This document shows positions 1-8,390 of a stretch of DNA of 64,000 nucleotides, piece after piece; position 1 is the first letter of the stretch, and each line of letters opens with the position of its first letter. Under the pieces are notes generated by a model. The model worked only from the letters and a program-made list of their open reading frames with translations, did no database searches and was not told the origin of the DNA. The stretch comes from Micromonospora sp. KC606 (GTDB taxonomy: Bacteria; Actinomycetota; Actinomycetes; Mycobacteriales; Micromonosporaceae), in contig NZ_SMKN01000001.1 of assembly GCF_004348675.1 (NCBI RefSeq), positions 62,001 through 126,000 on the forward strand, read 5' to 3'. Position numbers and translations under genes: made by a program.

Positions 1-15
1 CCTGATCGAGGGTAA

Positions 16-909
16 TCAGGGCAGATCCACCAAATGATCCTCGGCGTTGCCCAGGTGCCGGTAGTAGCTCCACAGGTCGTTGTGCGGCAGTTCGACACGT
101 TCGCCCCGCTCGAGCTCCCACCACACGCCCGCCCAGTGCACCAGGAAGATCGGCGGCGACCAGTCCGTCACCAGCCGGCCATCGCGCACCGCGCCGAGCG
201 GGTCGCCGGCCCACCGCTCCTGCGGGATGTCGCCCGGCGGCGGCTGACCCTCGCCGACCGCCCCGGCCAGCACCCGCAGGCTGGTGTACGGCCGGCCTGA
301 CGTCACCATCAGATAATTCAGCAGCGGCATCTCCAGGGTCACCAGCGCCATGTGCCTCGCAAGCGCCAGTGCGGCGTCCAACCGCGGGCTCACTTCGGCG
401 AACCGCAGGCACTCCTTGCGCGAGGCGATGAACTGGGTGCCGGCCGCATACGCGACCTGGTCGGGCGTCAACACCTCGGCGTCGTGGATGGACTCGTGCC
501 ACACCCACCGAAAGAGGGCCGGATGGTCTGAGACTGTCGTGACAAAAGCGAACTTGTCGAGAAAGTCGTAGGCGAAGCTCATATCCCGCAGCACGATCGT
601 GTCCGTGTCCACGTAGATGAACTCGTCGTACTCACCCTCCCAGGCGGCCAGCTTGCGGTAATGTCCCTTGACCTCTCCGTGAAATGCTCGGCTGATGTCG
701 TCACAAGCCGCCAGGATGGCCGGGTCGCCGGACCAGATCGTAAAGTCGAAACGCGACTGCAGTCGCAGCAGGTCGTCAATATTGTCCGCAAACGGAATCA
801 AGCACAGCGGCAACGATTTGTGGTAGGTCCGAAAACTGTTCAAGAATGCAATGGCCCGATCCAACACGTAATCATTGGCCAGAAAGTACACTCCGCGCCG
901 AGGAGCCAT
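16..909 (-). CDS. Glycosyltransferase-like protein (GT-A fold, DxD motif)
   Basis: A 297-residue protein with the look of a GT-A nucleotide-sugar transferase. An N-terminal beta-alpha-beta segment (GVYFLANDYVLDRAIAFLNS) is followed by the metal-binding DxD-type motif in EFIYVDTDTIVL and a late HWAG/WW segment, as in GT8-like or capsule-type transferases. The sugar donor and acceptor cannot be read from the sequence. I chose the ATG at 909 because a GGGAGAGG sits 13 bases upstream; an in-frame ATG at 966 would add 19 residues but has no ribosome site. No operon partner is visible, since the gene ends 15 bases from the window edge and nothing intact lies upstream. The family is moderately certain and the function is inferred. 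Confidence 0.75.
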   Translation of the reverse strand: MAPRRGVYFLANDYVLDRAIAFLNSFRTYHKSLPLCLIPFADNIDDLLRLQSRFDFTIWSGDPAILAACDDISRAFHGEVKGHYRKLAAWEGEYDEFIYVDTDTIVLRDMSFAYDFLDKFAFVTTVSDHPALFRWVWHESIHDAEVLTPDQVAYAAGTQFIASRKECLRFAEVSPRLDAALALARHMALVTLEMPLLNYLMVTSGRPYTSLRVLAGAVGEGQPPPGDIPQERWAGDPLGAVRDGRLVTDWSPPIFLVHWAGVWWELERGERVELPHNDLWSYYRHLGNAEDHLVDLP

Positions 910-966
910 TTCGGAACACCCGCCTCTCCCGAAGACCGGCATCAAACTATCAGAACGGAGACGCAT

Positions 967-1989
967 AGCTCAGGTAGCGAATCGGTGCAGCCCGGATGGG
1001 TATTAGGTCGTACGCCGACGTACTACTTGGAGAGGGTGTAGGTCAGGACCCCGGTACTACAACCCGGATCTTGAAGCCTTGAAACCTGCTTCATGATCGT
1101 TTGCCGGTGATGCTGGCGTATGCCAGCCGGCACGGGCACGCGTTCATCGACCGGGGGTTTTCACCTGCCGGCGAGGAGGGTTGCCGGGAGATTGAACTTC
1201 GCTCCGCGCCTGATCCCCGGGTCACTCGTCACGGCATCCCAGTCCAGGTGGATGCGCAGACGTCGTCAACCGCGGCCACGCAAGTCTTGCTCTGGCGAGT
1301 CTTCCTCGGTCCGACATCGTCGGAACGTCATCATCGCCTGCCAGCCGGCGCAGCATCGCGTCTCCACCGGTCCCGTTGCTGCCGGCCTCTTCGACGCGAC
1401 GCAGTACTCCGGCGCGCAGGCCGCCGCGTTCGACCAGGCGTAGCAGTCGGCTGATCCGCAACCGCGTTGGCAGGGCGTGGAGCCCCGCTGCCGGTCACGG
1501 CCGACCGTGACCCTCGGGACCGGTGGTACGTGGGCCTGCTCATCGGGGTAGCTACATCGATCGCGGCGAGCGTCCTGCTGTACGGACTACGGCGCGTGCT
1601 CGGCGACTGGTACGTGCCCCACGACGCCGGCAAACTGACAGCGTCAGCCCGGCCGTTGCACATCCGCAGGCATGATCGGTCCGGTACGGGTACTCGCCCC
1701 TGGGGCAGAGGCGTTCAGCTGCGTCCGGCGACCTCTACGAGGGTCTCCGGGGCGAGGGCAATGTCTGTTCACGTCGAGTGGGATCACCGAGACTGCCCGA
1801 TCGGCGTCTCCGATCACCGAGGCAGGAACGACAAACACTCCAGAGTGAACCTCCGCGCGCACCTGGTTCGGCGACCCGACCGCGACGGCCGCCTCGCCAG
1901 CGGTGGACAGCTGGCCCACCAGAGCATCGAGGACCTCGCTCACGCTGTGCTGGCCTCTGGCACCCGCTGCACCGACGGCAGCCTGGTGC
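967..1989. other. Degenerate stretch without an intact gene
   Basis: No convincing intact gene is seen. About 1098-1190 on the plus strand encodes LAYASRHGHAFIDRGF, which resembles the catalytic-core region of IS701-type transposases, and then loses similarity. About 1525-1620 could encode one hydrophobic helix (YVGLLIGVATSIAASVLLYG) in a short plus-strand frame that continues out of frame into the IS110 remnant. The rest is GC-rich sequence open in several frames with no consistent coding signal. I read this as accumulated insertion-sequence debris. Confidence 0.35.
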
Positions 1990-2311
1990 CGAACATCTAC
2001 CGCGTCCTGCACATCATGGCCATCGTCCAGCTCCGCCACGACACCCCAGGCCGCGCCTATACCGACGCCGCCTCGCCGAGGGCAAGACCGCGATGGAAGC
2101 CATCCGGGCGTTGAAACGCCGGTTGTCTGACGTGGTCTACCGGCACATGCTCCGCGATATCCAGCGGCTGGAAACGGGCCCGGGAGGACAACCGGGGGCG
2201 ACTCTGCAATCCAGCGCAGCTGACCCAAACCCCGAGGTCAACACTTCGGAACAGTCACTTCCCAAACCCGCCGACCACCACCCTAGAACACCGAACCCAA
2301 ACACTGCTTGA
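1990..2311 (+). pseudogene. IS110-family transposase, C-terminal remnant
   Basis: Two plus-strand frames together give the C-terminal signature of IS110 (Transposase_20) proteins: IYRVLHIMAIVQLRHDTPGRAY, then after a shift near 2055 YRRRLAEGKTAMEAIRALKR and VVYRHMLRDI. The same region is present in the better preserved minus-strand copy at 54254-54700, which supports the assignment. The N-terminal DEDD catalytic half is missing. The conserved part ends by about 2170; the frame then runs on through a low-complexity tail to 2311. Confidence 0.65.
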
Positions 2312-2532
2312 CAGAGAGGGGTGCCAGATGAGGATGCATACAACTGTGGCTGCTCGGCGCGCTCGTCGATCTTGCCGCTGCGCTATCCGGCTTCACGGGA
2401 GCGGGTTACGTGTTGTTTGTCTTGCCGGCAGGCCCATCGGATGCGTCCGTGGTTGGGCCTGCCGGCCGCTGCGTTACGGGTGGCTGCTGTCCTGCGGCTG
2501 GGTTTGTCGTCGCTGCGTCCCGGTGCCGGGTC

Positions 2533-3024
2533 TCAGCTCGTGACGGCGTGTCGGCCGATGCCGAGCCGGTTGGCGAGGCGGCCCATGGCTTGAGCCATGC
2601 GGGAGGGCAGGGAGTCGGGGGCCGGGATGCTGACCGGCCGTACTCGACCGTTGTGCAGTGCGGTGAACCGCCACCCGTCATCGGTGCGGACCGCGATGAG
2701 GGTCTGCCGTGACAGCCGTCGCTTGGGCAGTGTGGAGCGCCAGGGCATCAGGACCGACGCGGTGCCGTGGATGACGGCGACGTCGTGGTTGATGTAGCGG
2801 ATCGACTCGATACCGCCGACCAGCGCGGAGCCGGCGAGGACGCCGCGGAAGAGCTGGTCGTGGGCGTGTTGCATGGGCAACCTGCCGACGGCGCGGGTGC
2901 CGTCGTAGGAGACGTAGTCGGAGTCGTCGGTGAAGCAGGCGCCGTAGGCGGCCGCGTCGTTGTCGGTCCATGCCTGCATGAGCCGGTTGAACAGCGTCGT
3001 GATCGCGTGGTCGTCGGTGGTCAT
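2533..3024 (-). CDS. SgcJ/EcaC-like SnoaL-family protein
   Basis: A 163-residue alpha+beta-barrel protein of the NTF2/SnoaL (DUF4440, SgcJ/EcaC) type. It has N-terminal helices (ITTLFNRLMQAWTDNDAAAY), the CFTDDSDYVSYDGTRAVG strand-turn, and a C-terminal sheet ending RTDDGWRFTALHNGR, all typical of the family. Members bind or turn over small hydrophobic molecules and some are enzymes; no substrate can be assigned. The ATG at 3024 has AAGGAG five bases upstream. The gene is divergent from a MarR regulator with only 60 bases between starts, so it is probably that regulator's target. The C-terminal 30 residues (arginine-rich, after HNGR) extend beyond the usual domain. Confidence 0.8.
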   Translation of the reverse strand: MTTDDHAITTLFNRLMQAWTDNDAAAYGACFTDDSDYVSYDGTRAVGRLPMQHAHDQLFRGVLAGSALVGGIESIRYINHDVAVIHGTASVLMPWRSTLPKRRLSRQTLIAVRTDDGWRFTALHNGRVRPVSIPAPDSLPSRMAQAMGRLANRLGIGRHAVTS

Positions 3025-3084
3025 CGGTACTCCTTGGTCCGGTAGACTTAGATCATCGGACATTACGATAGCAGGAGATTTCGA

Positions 3085-3564
3085 ATGTCGAAAGATGAGA
3101 TGGTCCGTGAGGTGGCGATCGGCCTGCGCCTGTTGCAGCAGAGCTTCGACGCGTTCGACGAGGCCGCTGCCACGGCACTCAAGCTCAACCGCACGGACCT
3201 GCGGGCGCTGGATCTCCTGCTGTCCGGCGGCGATCCGCTGTCGGCCGGCGAGCTGAGCGCTGCGCTCAAGCTCAGTCCGGCCGCCACGACCACGGTCATC
3301 GATCGCCTGGAGCGTGCGGGGTTGGCCGGACGGATCCAAGATCCGCAGAACAGGAGACGCATCCTCGTCGCCGCGACCGACGCGGCACGCAAAGTGGAGC
3401 ACGACATCTACGCGCCGGTCGGCGTTGCCGGCACCAAGTCTCTGACCGGATACACCATCGAGCAGCTCGCCACCATCCTCGACTTCCTGCGCGTTGCTCG
3501 TCACGTGCAGGAAGACCAGGCGACCCGGATCAGAACCAGCCGGCACCAACCGGACCAGCCCTGA
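3085..3564 (+). CDS. MarR-family transcriptional regulator
   Basis: 159 residues, the usual MarR length. A helical N-terminus is followed by the winged helix: SAGELSAALKLSPAATTTVI as the helix-turn-helix, ERAGLAGR, and the wing with the family's DPQNRRRILV signature. The C-terminal dimerization helix is shorter than in typical MarR proteins and ends in a polar tail. It is transcribed divergently from the SnoaL-like gene at 2533-3024 across a 60-base gap, the usual layout for autoregulation and control of the neighbour. The ligand is unknown. Immediately downstream is an ISL3 remnant, so the 3' end may have been altered by an old insertion. Confidence 0.88.
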   Translation: MSKDEMVREVAIGLRLLQQSFDAFDEAAATALKLNRTDLRALDLLLSGGDPLSAGELSAALKLSPAATTTVIDRLERAGLAGRIQDPQNRRRILVAATDAARKVEHDIYAPVGVAGTKSLTGYTIEQLATILDFLRVARHVQEDQATRIRTSRHQPDQP

Positions 3565-3589
3565 CTGATCATGCCGAGACGACGCCGGC

Positions 3590-4066
3590 GGGCAACCACC
3601 CCAAATCTTCTTACCCGCCAGGCGTCCGCGACGGACAAGGCATCCGCTACGTCGCGATCGACATGTCCACCATTTTCAAGTTCGCGGTGAGGCGGGCGCT
3701 GCCGCACGCCATCCTGGTCGTCGACCACTTCCACCTCGTTCAACTGGCCAACCAGACCGTCACCGAGGTTCGCCGTCGCGTCACCGTGCAGCAACGTGGC
3801 CGACGCGGCCGCAAAGGCAACCGGGAATGGGAACTGCGCAACCGGCTCACCCGCTCGGCCGCACGGATGCGCGGCGAGCACGTCGACGCCCTGGTCGATG
3901 ACCTGTCCGCCTTACCGACGCCGATCAGCGCCCCGATCCTGGCCGCGTGGAACGCCAAGGAAGACCTCCTCGACCTGCTCGCCACCGCTCGCACCCACCC
4001 CGACCGCGAACAGATCTGCCGACTGTTTATCGGGTCTACCGCCGTTGCGCCGAAGCCGACGTGAGT
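3590..4066 (+). pseudogene. ISL3-type transposase, middle part (left of integrated element)
   Basis: Encodes IRYVAIDMSTIFKFAVRRAL and DHFHLVQLANQTVTEVRRRV, the DDE_Tnp_ISL3 catalytic region. The frame is lost near 4026, where one base is missing; the next frame gives RVYRRCAEADVS. The gene then stops being recognisable and resumes 4.3 kb away at 8399 (RQLERLATTVEVWW), so it has been split by the element at about 4067-8398. The N-terminal zinc-finger region of the transposase is absent. It must already have been decaying, or have decayed since. Confidence 0.8.
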
Positions 4067-4078
4067 ACCAGTGGCATT

Positions 4079-4092
4079 GTTTCAAACACCGG
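4079..4092 (+). repeat. attL arm: inverted repeat GTTTCAAACACCGG
   Basis: Perfect inverse complement of 8377-8390. The next six bases outward also match at four positions. It lies between the last ISL3-derived bases (about 4066) and the recombinase start codon at 4108. Confidence 0.7.
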
Positions 4093-4107
4093 GGTACGGT
4101 CCCGATA

Positions 4108-5692
4108 GTGAAGCCGACCGTTGGAATCCTCGTCCGTATCAGCGACGACAGGGAAGACGAACGCAAGGGCGTCAAGCGCCAAGAGCAAGACTGCCGCGAG
4201 CCTGCCGACCGCCTCGGGTGGCTCGTCGGAGAGGTCTACACCGAGAACGACATCAGCCTTTAAGCGCAGGAAGATCACGTTGCCGAACGGCAAGAAGGCC
4301 ATGCGCGTCATCCGGCCCGAGTTCCGCCGGATGCTGGACGACTTGGAAGCCGGGCGGATTCAGGGACTGATCGCGTACGACCTCGACCGGGCCATGCGCG
4401 ACCCCCGCGACCTGGAAGACCTCAACGACGTAGTCGAGATGACCCGTCCACGGCCGGTGATCCGGTCCGTCACGGGAAGCCTTCAGCTCGACACCGACGC
4501 GGACCTCACCAACGCGCGAGTCCTCGTAGCGATGGCGAACAAGTCCAGCCGCGACACCGCGCGGCGTGTGGCCCGAGCAGCCCGTGAGCGCGCCGAGCGT
4601 GGCGAATGGCACGGCGGTACACCCGCATTCGGCTTCGAGGCCGTCAAGGAACTTCAGAACGGCCGGGAGCGGGTCGTCACGCTACGGCCACACCTCGACC
4701 ATGCCGCGTGGGTGCGCGAGGCAACGGAACGGCTGCTCGCCGGTGAGTCGCTGTATGGCATCTGCACCGACTGGAACCGCCAGGGTCGGCGCACGGGCTG
4801 GAAGCGGCGCGACCGTGACGAGGTAGCCACCTGGCACCCGCGCACCTTGAAGCGCATCGTCACCGCGCCAGCCATCGCGGCTTATCGGGAGTACGACGGG
4901 CGGCTTTACCCGGCGGTGTGGGAGCCAATCGTGGACCGCGACGACTGGCAGCGCGTCTGCACCCTGCTCGCCGCGCCCGAGCGCAAGCTACGTGGGTTCA
5001 ACAACGGCAACGCCAGGAAGTACGCCCTGTCGGGCCTGGTGTTCTGCGCCGAGTGCCAGCGCGTCATGGTGTCGATGACTGCGACCCGCGTTGTCCGTGG
5101 CCAGCGGGTGCGGCGGCTGTCGTTCGTCTGCAACCAGTTGGCTACCGGTGGCTGCGGCCGTATGCGAATCGAGATGGCTCACCTTGAGCGGTACGTCTTC
5201 GAGCAGGTGTTCACCCGCGCCGACTCCCCCGAGCTGCGCGCAGCGATGTCAGCCACGGCGGACGACATCGACGAGGCCGAACAGACCCTGCACAAGTCGA
5301 TCTCTGACGGTGAGCGCAGGTTGGAACGGGTCGAAGATGAGTACGACGCGGAAGAGATCACGAAGGTCGAGTACCGCCGACGCCGAGCCAAGATCATGCA
5401 GCAACTGGAAGCCGACCGGGCAGCGCTCGCCAAGGCCACACGGTCACGGGTTCACACCCGCCTGCCGTCCGGTCGTGAGCTACGCGCGGTGTGGGCGTAC
5501 AAGGACAACACCTGGAAGCGGACCATCTTGGCGTCGGTCATCGAGCACATCAAGGTATCGCGGCACCCGGCAGGCGTGGCGAGCAACCTCACGCCGCGCC
5601 GGGACGAGGCATCCGAGGCGTTCAGCCAGCGGCTTGACCTTCACCGCGCCCAGGTGCTCGGCCAGCGGGTGTCGGTGCAGTGGTGGCGCTAG
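4108..5692 (+). pseudogene. Large serine recombinase (integrase), frameshifted near 4256
   Basis: The resolvase catalytic domain starts at GTG 4108: KPTVGILVRISDDRE contains the active-site serine (RIS), followed by RQEQDCREPADRLGW. The frame closes with AGC CTT TAA at 4255-4263, and the same protein continues one frame over: KRRKITLPNGKKAMRVIRPE, MLDDLEAGRIQGLIAYDLDR, then the recombinase domain (TPAFGFEAVKE), a CxxC zinc ribbon (FCAECQRVMV, later CNQLATGGCG), a coiled coil around 5280-5440 and a basic C-terminus. Homologues have about two more residues at the break, fitting loss of GC from AGCGCC. CTT T is also a classic +1 slippage sequence, so translational recoding cannot be ruled out. 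The next gene is convergent and overlaps the last 71 bases. Confidence 0.85.
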
Positions 5693-6371
5693 ACAAGGTT
5701 CGCTGCACCATTGTTCTCAACAAATTGATAAAACGGTGCTGCTTTCGCTCAGCATAGATTCGTCGGGGGGAATCAAGGCCAGTTCTCACCCAACGCAGGC
5801 CAGTCGAGTCTGTAAAGGCAACCTCGATGAAGAAGTCCTCGTCAGCCAGCTCCGCAATGCCATACTTCTCATGCAACTGATCGGCCGTCAAATCAATACC
5901 GTCGATTTCCACTGCCCCCTCACAACAATCTTCCAGAACATCAATCACTTTAGGCCACTGAAGGCTAGAAGTCGTGATACGGCAATAGACCTTGATACGC
6001 ACGGCGAATATCGGTAAGGAGCTATGGTTGACAACCTTCCACTTCACCTTTGCAGACGACTTTTTGCCGACAGGAACAATGGTGCCTGAAACTAGCAATC
6101 TTTTGTCTGTAGGGTCGTCCAGCACGAGTTCGTACGTGACCGGGCCTGGCGAGTACCGCGCCGTGCCAATAATTAGCCTTGCCTGCGCCGCTTCCTGGTC
6201 TCGTTGCTCCTCCCGGCGTACGCGGATCTCATGGCGGAACAGCAGGCCGGTAAAGATCACAGCAAAGGTGGACATCACCAGCCCGGCCAGACTTCCCCAC
6301 GCCTGCATCCAGTCGGTGATCTTCGGGGCTTCAGCAGCCAGCACCGAGCCAGGGTAGTGCCATCTGTCCAC
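5622..6371 (-). CDS. Membrane-anchored protein of the integrated element, unknown function
   Basis: About 249 residues. A single N-terminal membrane helix (MQAWGSLAGLVMSTFAVIFT) is followed by a short basic/acidic coil (RHEIRVRREEQRDQEAAQAR) and a soluble beta-rich domain (RYSPGPVTYELVLDD, KVKWKVVNHSSLPIFAVRIK) that looks immunoglobulin-like or C2-like, placed in the cytoplasm by the charge pattern. A GTG at 6371 with GGAAG upstream is the likeliest start; GTG 6344 or ATG 6308 are alternatives, and the frame is open to 6494. The 3' end overlaps the recombinase convergently. Codon use is less GC-biased than in neighbours (AT-rich patch 5700-6180), consistent with transfer. I do not recognise the family. 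Confidence 0.65.
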   Translation of the reverse strand: MDRWHYPGSVLAAEAPKITDWMQAWGSLAGLVMSTFAVIFTGLLFRHEIRVRREEQRDQEAAQARLIIGTARYSPGPVTYELVLDDPTDKRLLVSGTIVPVGKKSSAKVKWKVVNHSSLPIFAVRIKVYCRITTSSLQWPKVIDVLEDCCEGAVEIDGIDLTADQLHEKYGIAELADEDFFIEVAFTDSTGLRWVRTGLDSPRRIYAERKQHRFINLLRTMVQRTLSSATTAPTPAGRAPGRGEGQAAG

Positions 6372-6399
6372 TCTGGCTTCCGTCCGCCACCCTGACGAG

Positions 6400-6618
6400 G
6401 TGACTACTCCCCCGCAGCCTGCCGCCCCAGCCCGGTCCTTCGCCCGAGACGTTCTCGTAAACGTCCTCGCCAACCTGATAGCTGCCGCGATCATCTACCT
6501 CTTGGCGGTCCTTGGCGGCTACGTGAAGTCGAACCCGGTCATCCTCGTTTTGGCGTTTGTGGTCGTGGCGCTTGCGTGTATACCGGCCAGCCTGCACATG
6601 ACCCTCTGGTCCAATTAA
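6400..6618 (+). CDS. Small two-helix membrane protein
   Basis: 72 residues from GTG 6400. After a proline-rich N-terminus there are two hydrophobic segments, about residues 19-42 (LVNVLANLIAAAIIYLLAVL) and 46-66 (NPVILVLAFVVVALACIPAS), separated by a short GYVKS turn. It is divergent from the membrane-anchored protein gene, whose likely start is only 28 bases away. Proteins of this size and topology are common cargo of small actinobacterial integrative elements. Function unknown. Confidence 0.6.
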   Translation: MTTPPQPAAPARSFARDVLVNVLANLIAAAIIYLLAVLGGYVKSNPVILVLAFVVVALACIPASLHMTLWSN

Positions 6619-6686
6619 CGTCACACGAGAATTGGCGACCACTTGGTCTTGGTTTCGTTTGGAGCCTTGCTGATCGCAATCGTTAT

Positions 6687-6947
6687 ATGGCGGATACTCC
6701 TCACGCGCCAGCAATAAGGGTTGCGAACGGCGACGGCAGCGCCACGTCTTACAAGAAGGTTGCCCGGCTGTACGGCGTGAGCGAGTCGACCGTTCACCGC
6801 ATCATGTCGGGCCAGTCCTGGCTTGAGTCTCCATCATGTGAAGCCCAAGCCTCCGGCAGATGGCAGATGGGAAGGGGGTTAGGACTGGTCATTGAGTCCT
6901 CTTACGTTGCTGCTGCGCCACCGCACCAACCGAGGAGGACACCATGA
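6687..6947 (+). CDS. Small helix-turn-helix protein
   Basis: A frame from ATG 6687 containing TSYKKVARLYGVSESTVHRI, a clear HTH of the sort found in excisionase-like or resolvase C-terminal domains (SYKxLAxxYGVSxSTVxRI). After SGQSW the sequence is low-complexity and may be out of frame, so the real protein may end earlier or be broken. The last bases overlap the start of the next small frame by five bases. Position next to the integrase cargo suggests an element-specific regulator; that is an inference. Confidence 0.45.
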   Translation: MADTPHAPAIRVANGDGSATSYKKVARLYGVSESTVHRIMSGQSWLESPSCEAQASGRWQMGRGLGLVIESSYVAAAPPHQPRRTP

Positions 6948-7035
6948 CGGAGCCGACCACCACCGACACCACCAAGCCGACCGCCCGGAAGGCTCCGACC
7001 AAGAAAAGCACCGCGGCTAAGAGCGACCGGCAATA
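6943..7035 (+). pseudogene. Small Thr/Lys-rich protein interrupted by an IS5-like element
   Basis: ATG 6943 has a strong GAGGAGG nine bases upstream and opens MTEPTTTDTTKPTARKAPTK. The last residues before the stop at 7033 are encoded by the left inverted repeat of the IS at 7020-8007. Joining across the target duplication gives the frame TAASSGRLAALVVVGEAD, which ends at about 8085. The original length is therefore uncertain. Low-complexity composition like this is typical of small nucleic-acid-associated or disordered proteins. Confidence 0.5.
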
Positions 7036-8007
7036 GGCCAGGATCCGGACAGGTAGGCACCCCGAGGTAGCAAGCAGGCACGGGCTTGTTGATCATCAGA
7101 GTTCTCTACGCTCAGCGATCGACAGGAGTCCCGTGCCTGCCCTGCCATCCTCGTTGCTCGAACCTGTCTGGGTCCAGTTCGACGCGCTGTTGTCCGAGCG
7201 ACCGGAGTTCGACCCGACGCATCCGCTGGGCTGCCACCGGCGCCAAATCCCGAACCGGGTGGTGTTCGAGCACGTCGTCGCCGCGCTGGTACACGGTTCC
7301 GGCTACGAGCGCGTCGCGACATCCAGCTGCTCGGACCGCACGATCCGTCGGCGGCTGCGCTTGTGGGCCGAGGCCGGCGTGGGTGAACAGCTCCACGAAC
7401 TGGCCCTGGACGCCTACGACCGCATGATCGGCCTGGACCTGACCGATGTCAGCGCCGACGGCGCGATCACCAAAGCCCCATGCGGCGGAGAGCGGGCCGG
7501 CCGGTCGCCGGTCGACCGGGGCAAGGGTGGGATGAAACGCTCGACCGGTGTCGACGGCTACGGCATCCCGCTCGGGATCACCGGGGCCACCGCCAACCGG
7601 CACGACTCGCCGCTGCTGCGTGACACCTTCGAAGCGTGCAGCGCCCAGCTGCGGCGTCACTGGCCCGAGCGGGTCACCGTGCATCTGGACCGCGGCTACG
7701 ACAACAACCGGACCCGTGACCTACTCGACGAACTCGGCTTCGACGCCGAGATCGCCCGCAAGGGCGTACCCGCCCCGATCCAGATCGGCAAGCGCTGGGT
7801 GGTCAAGCGAACGAACTCATGGATGAACGGGTTCGGCAAGATCCGCCGCTGCACTGACCGCGCCGCCCAAATCATCGACTTCTACCTGTACCTGGCCGCA
7901 ACCATCGTCACCGTGCGTCAACTCATCCAACGTGCCCGCACCCTCTACCGCTGGCACACCCGGCCCACCACCCGCAGGCTCAAGTGACACCTATCGCCGG
8001 TCGCTCT
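7020..8007 (+). mobile_element. IS5-like insertion sequence, 988 bp
   Basis: Terminal inverted repeats begin AGAGCGACCGGCAATAGG (7020) and, inverted, AGAGCGACCGGCGATAGG (8007), one mismatch in 18. Flanking TA at 7018-7019 and 8008-8009 is the likely target duplication; removing the element restores a CTAG target, which several IS5 groups prefer. It carries one transposase gene. Confidence 0.85.
7133..7987 (+). CDS. IS5-family transposase (active-site Glu possibly replaced by Lys)
   Basis: 284 residues in one open frame. The first catalytic aspartate lies in DLTDVSADGAITKAPCGG, the second in VHLDRGYDNNRT. In IS5-type enzymes the third acidic residue is the glutamate of a VERTxxW motif; here the matching stretch reads WVVKRTNSWMNGFGKIRR, with lysine (AAG) at that place. 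If the alignment is right, the enzyme lacks its third catalytic residue. Otherwise length, the RCTDR segment and the C-terminal helix are normal. The GTG at 7133 initiates 113 bases inside the left inverted repeat. Confidence 0.85.
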   Translation: MPALPSSLLEPVWVQFDALLSERPEFDPTHPLGCHRRQIPNRVVFEHVVAALVHGSGYERVATSSCSDRTIRRRLRLWAEAGVGEQLHELALDAYDRMIGLDLTDVSADGAITKAPCGGERAGRSPVDRGKGGMKRSTGVDGYGIPLGITGATANRHDSPLLRDTFEACSAQLRRHWPERVTVHLDRGYDNNRTRDLLDELGFDAEIARKGVPAPIQIGKRWVVKRTNSWMNGFGKIRRCTDRAAQIIDFYLYLAATIVTVRQLIQRARTLYRWHTRPTTRRLK

Positions 8008-8029
8008 TAGCTCAGGCCGCCTCGCCGCC

Positions 8030-8367
8030 CTAGTCGTCGTCGGGGAAGCTGATCAGCAGCTCGCCATCAGCCGCGAGAGGTAGGTGAAGGAAGGACGTGG
8101 TGGAGAGCCCATCGGCAGGGATGATCGGCAGATCGGCCGGTCCTCCGCTTTGGCTCACGCCGACGTACTTGACCTTCCGCCTGGCCTTCAGGTGGGTCGA
8201 GGTCTTCCGGCGGCATCGCCTACGGGCAGCGTTGGTCGGCGGGTGGCCGCAGTCCGCATGGTAAGCGCTTGTACAGCCTCGGCCCCTGGGCCGCCTGCCT
8301 TCCGGCAAGCGTCGCGAGCGGCACTGGTAGCAGGGTGACCACAGGCTTTGTGCTCGGCGCGTTTCAT
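8030..8367 (-). pseudogene. Small protein with two CGHPxTxAARxxC repeats, frameshifted
   Basis: ATG 8367 has GGAG seven bases upstream and opens MKRAEHKACGHPATSAARDA followed by CRK. Near 8270 the frame shifts and the same strand continues with ADCGHPPTNAARRRCRRK and a basic tail. The two units share the pattern C-G-H-P-x-T-x-A-A-R-x-x-C, a possible Cys/His metal site. The gene starts inside the right inverted-repeat arm of the integrated element, facing away from the attachment site, opposite the integrase in the circular form. The C-terminal part after KYVGVSQSGG is uncertain. Function unknown. Confidence 0.5.
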
Positions 8368-8376
8368 CAGCTTACT

Positions 8377-8390
8377 CCGGTGTTTGAAAC
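8377..8390 (-). repeat. attR arm: inverted repeat CCGGTGTTTGAAAC
   Basis: Perfect inverse complement of 4079-4092. Host-like ISL3 sequence resumes eight bases further on. Together with the left arm it would form a dyad around the crossover in an excised circle. Confidence 0.7.
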
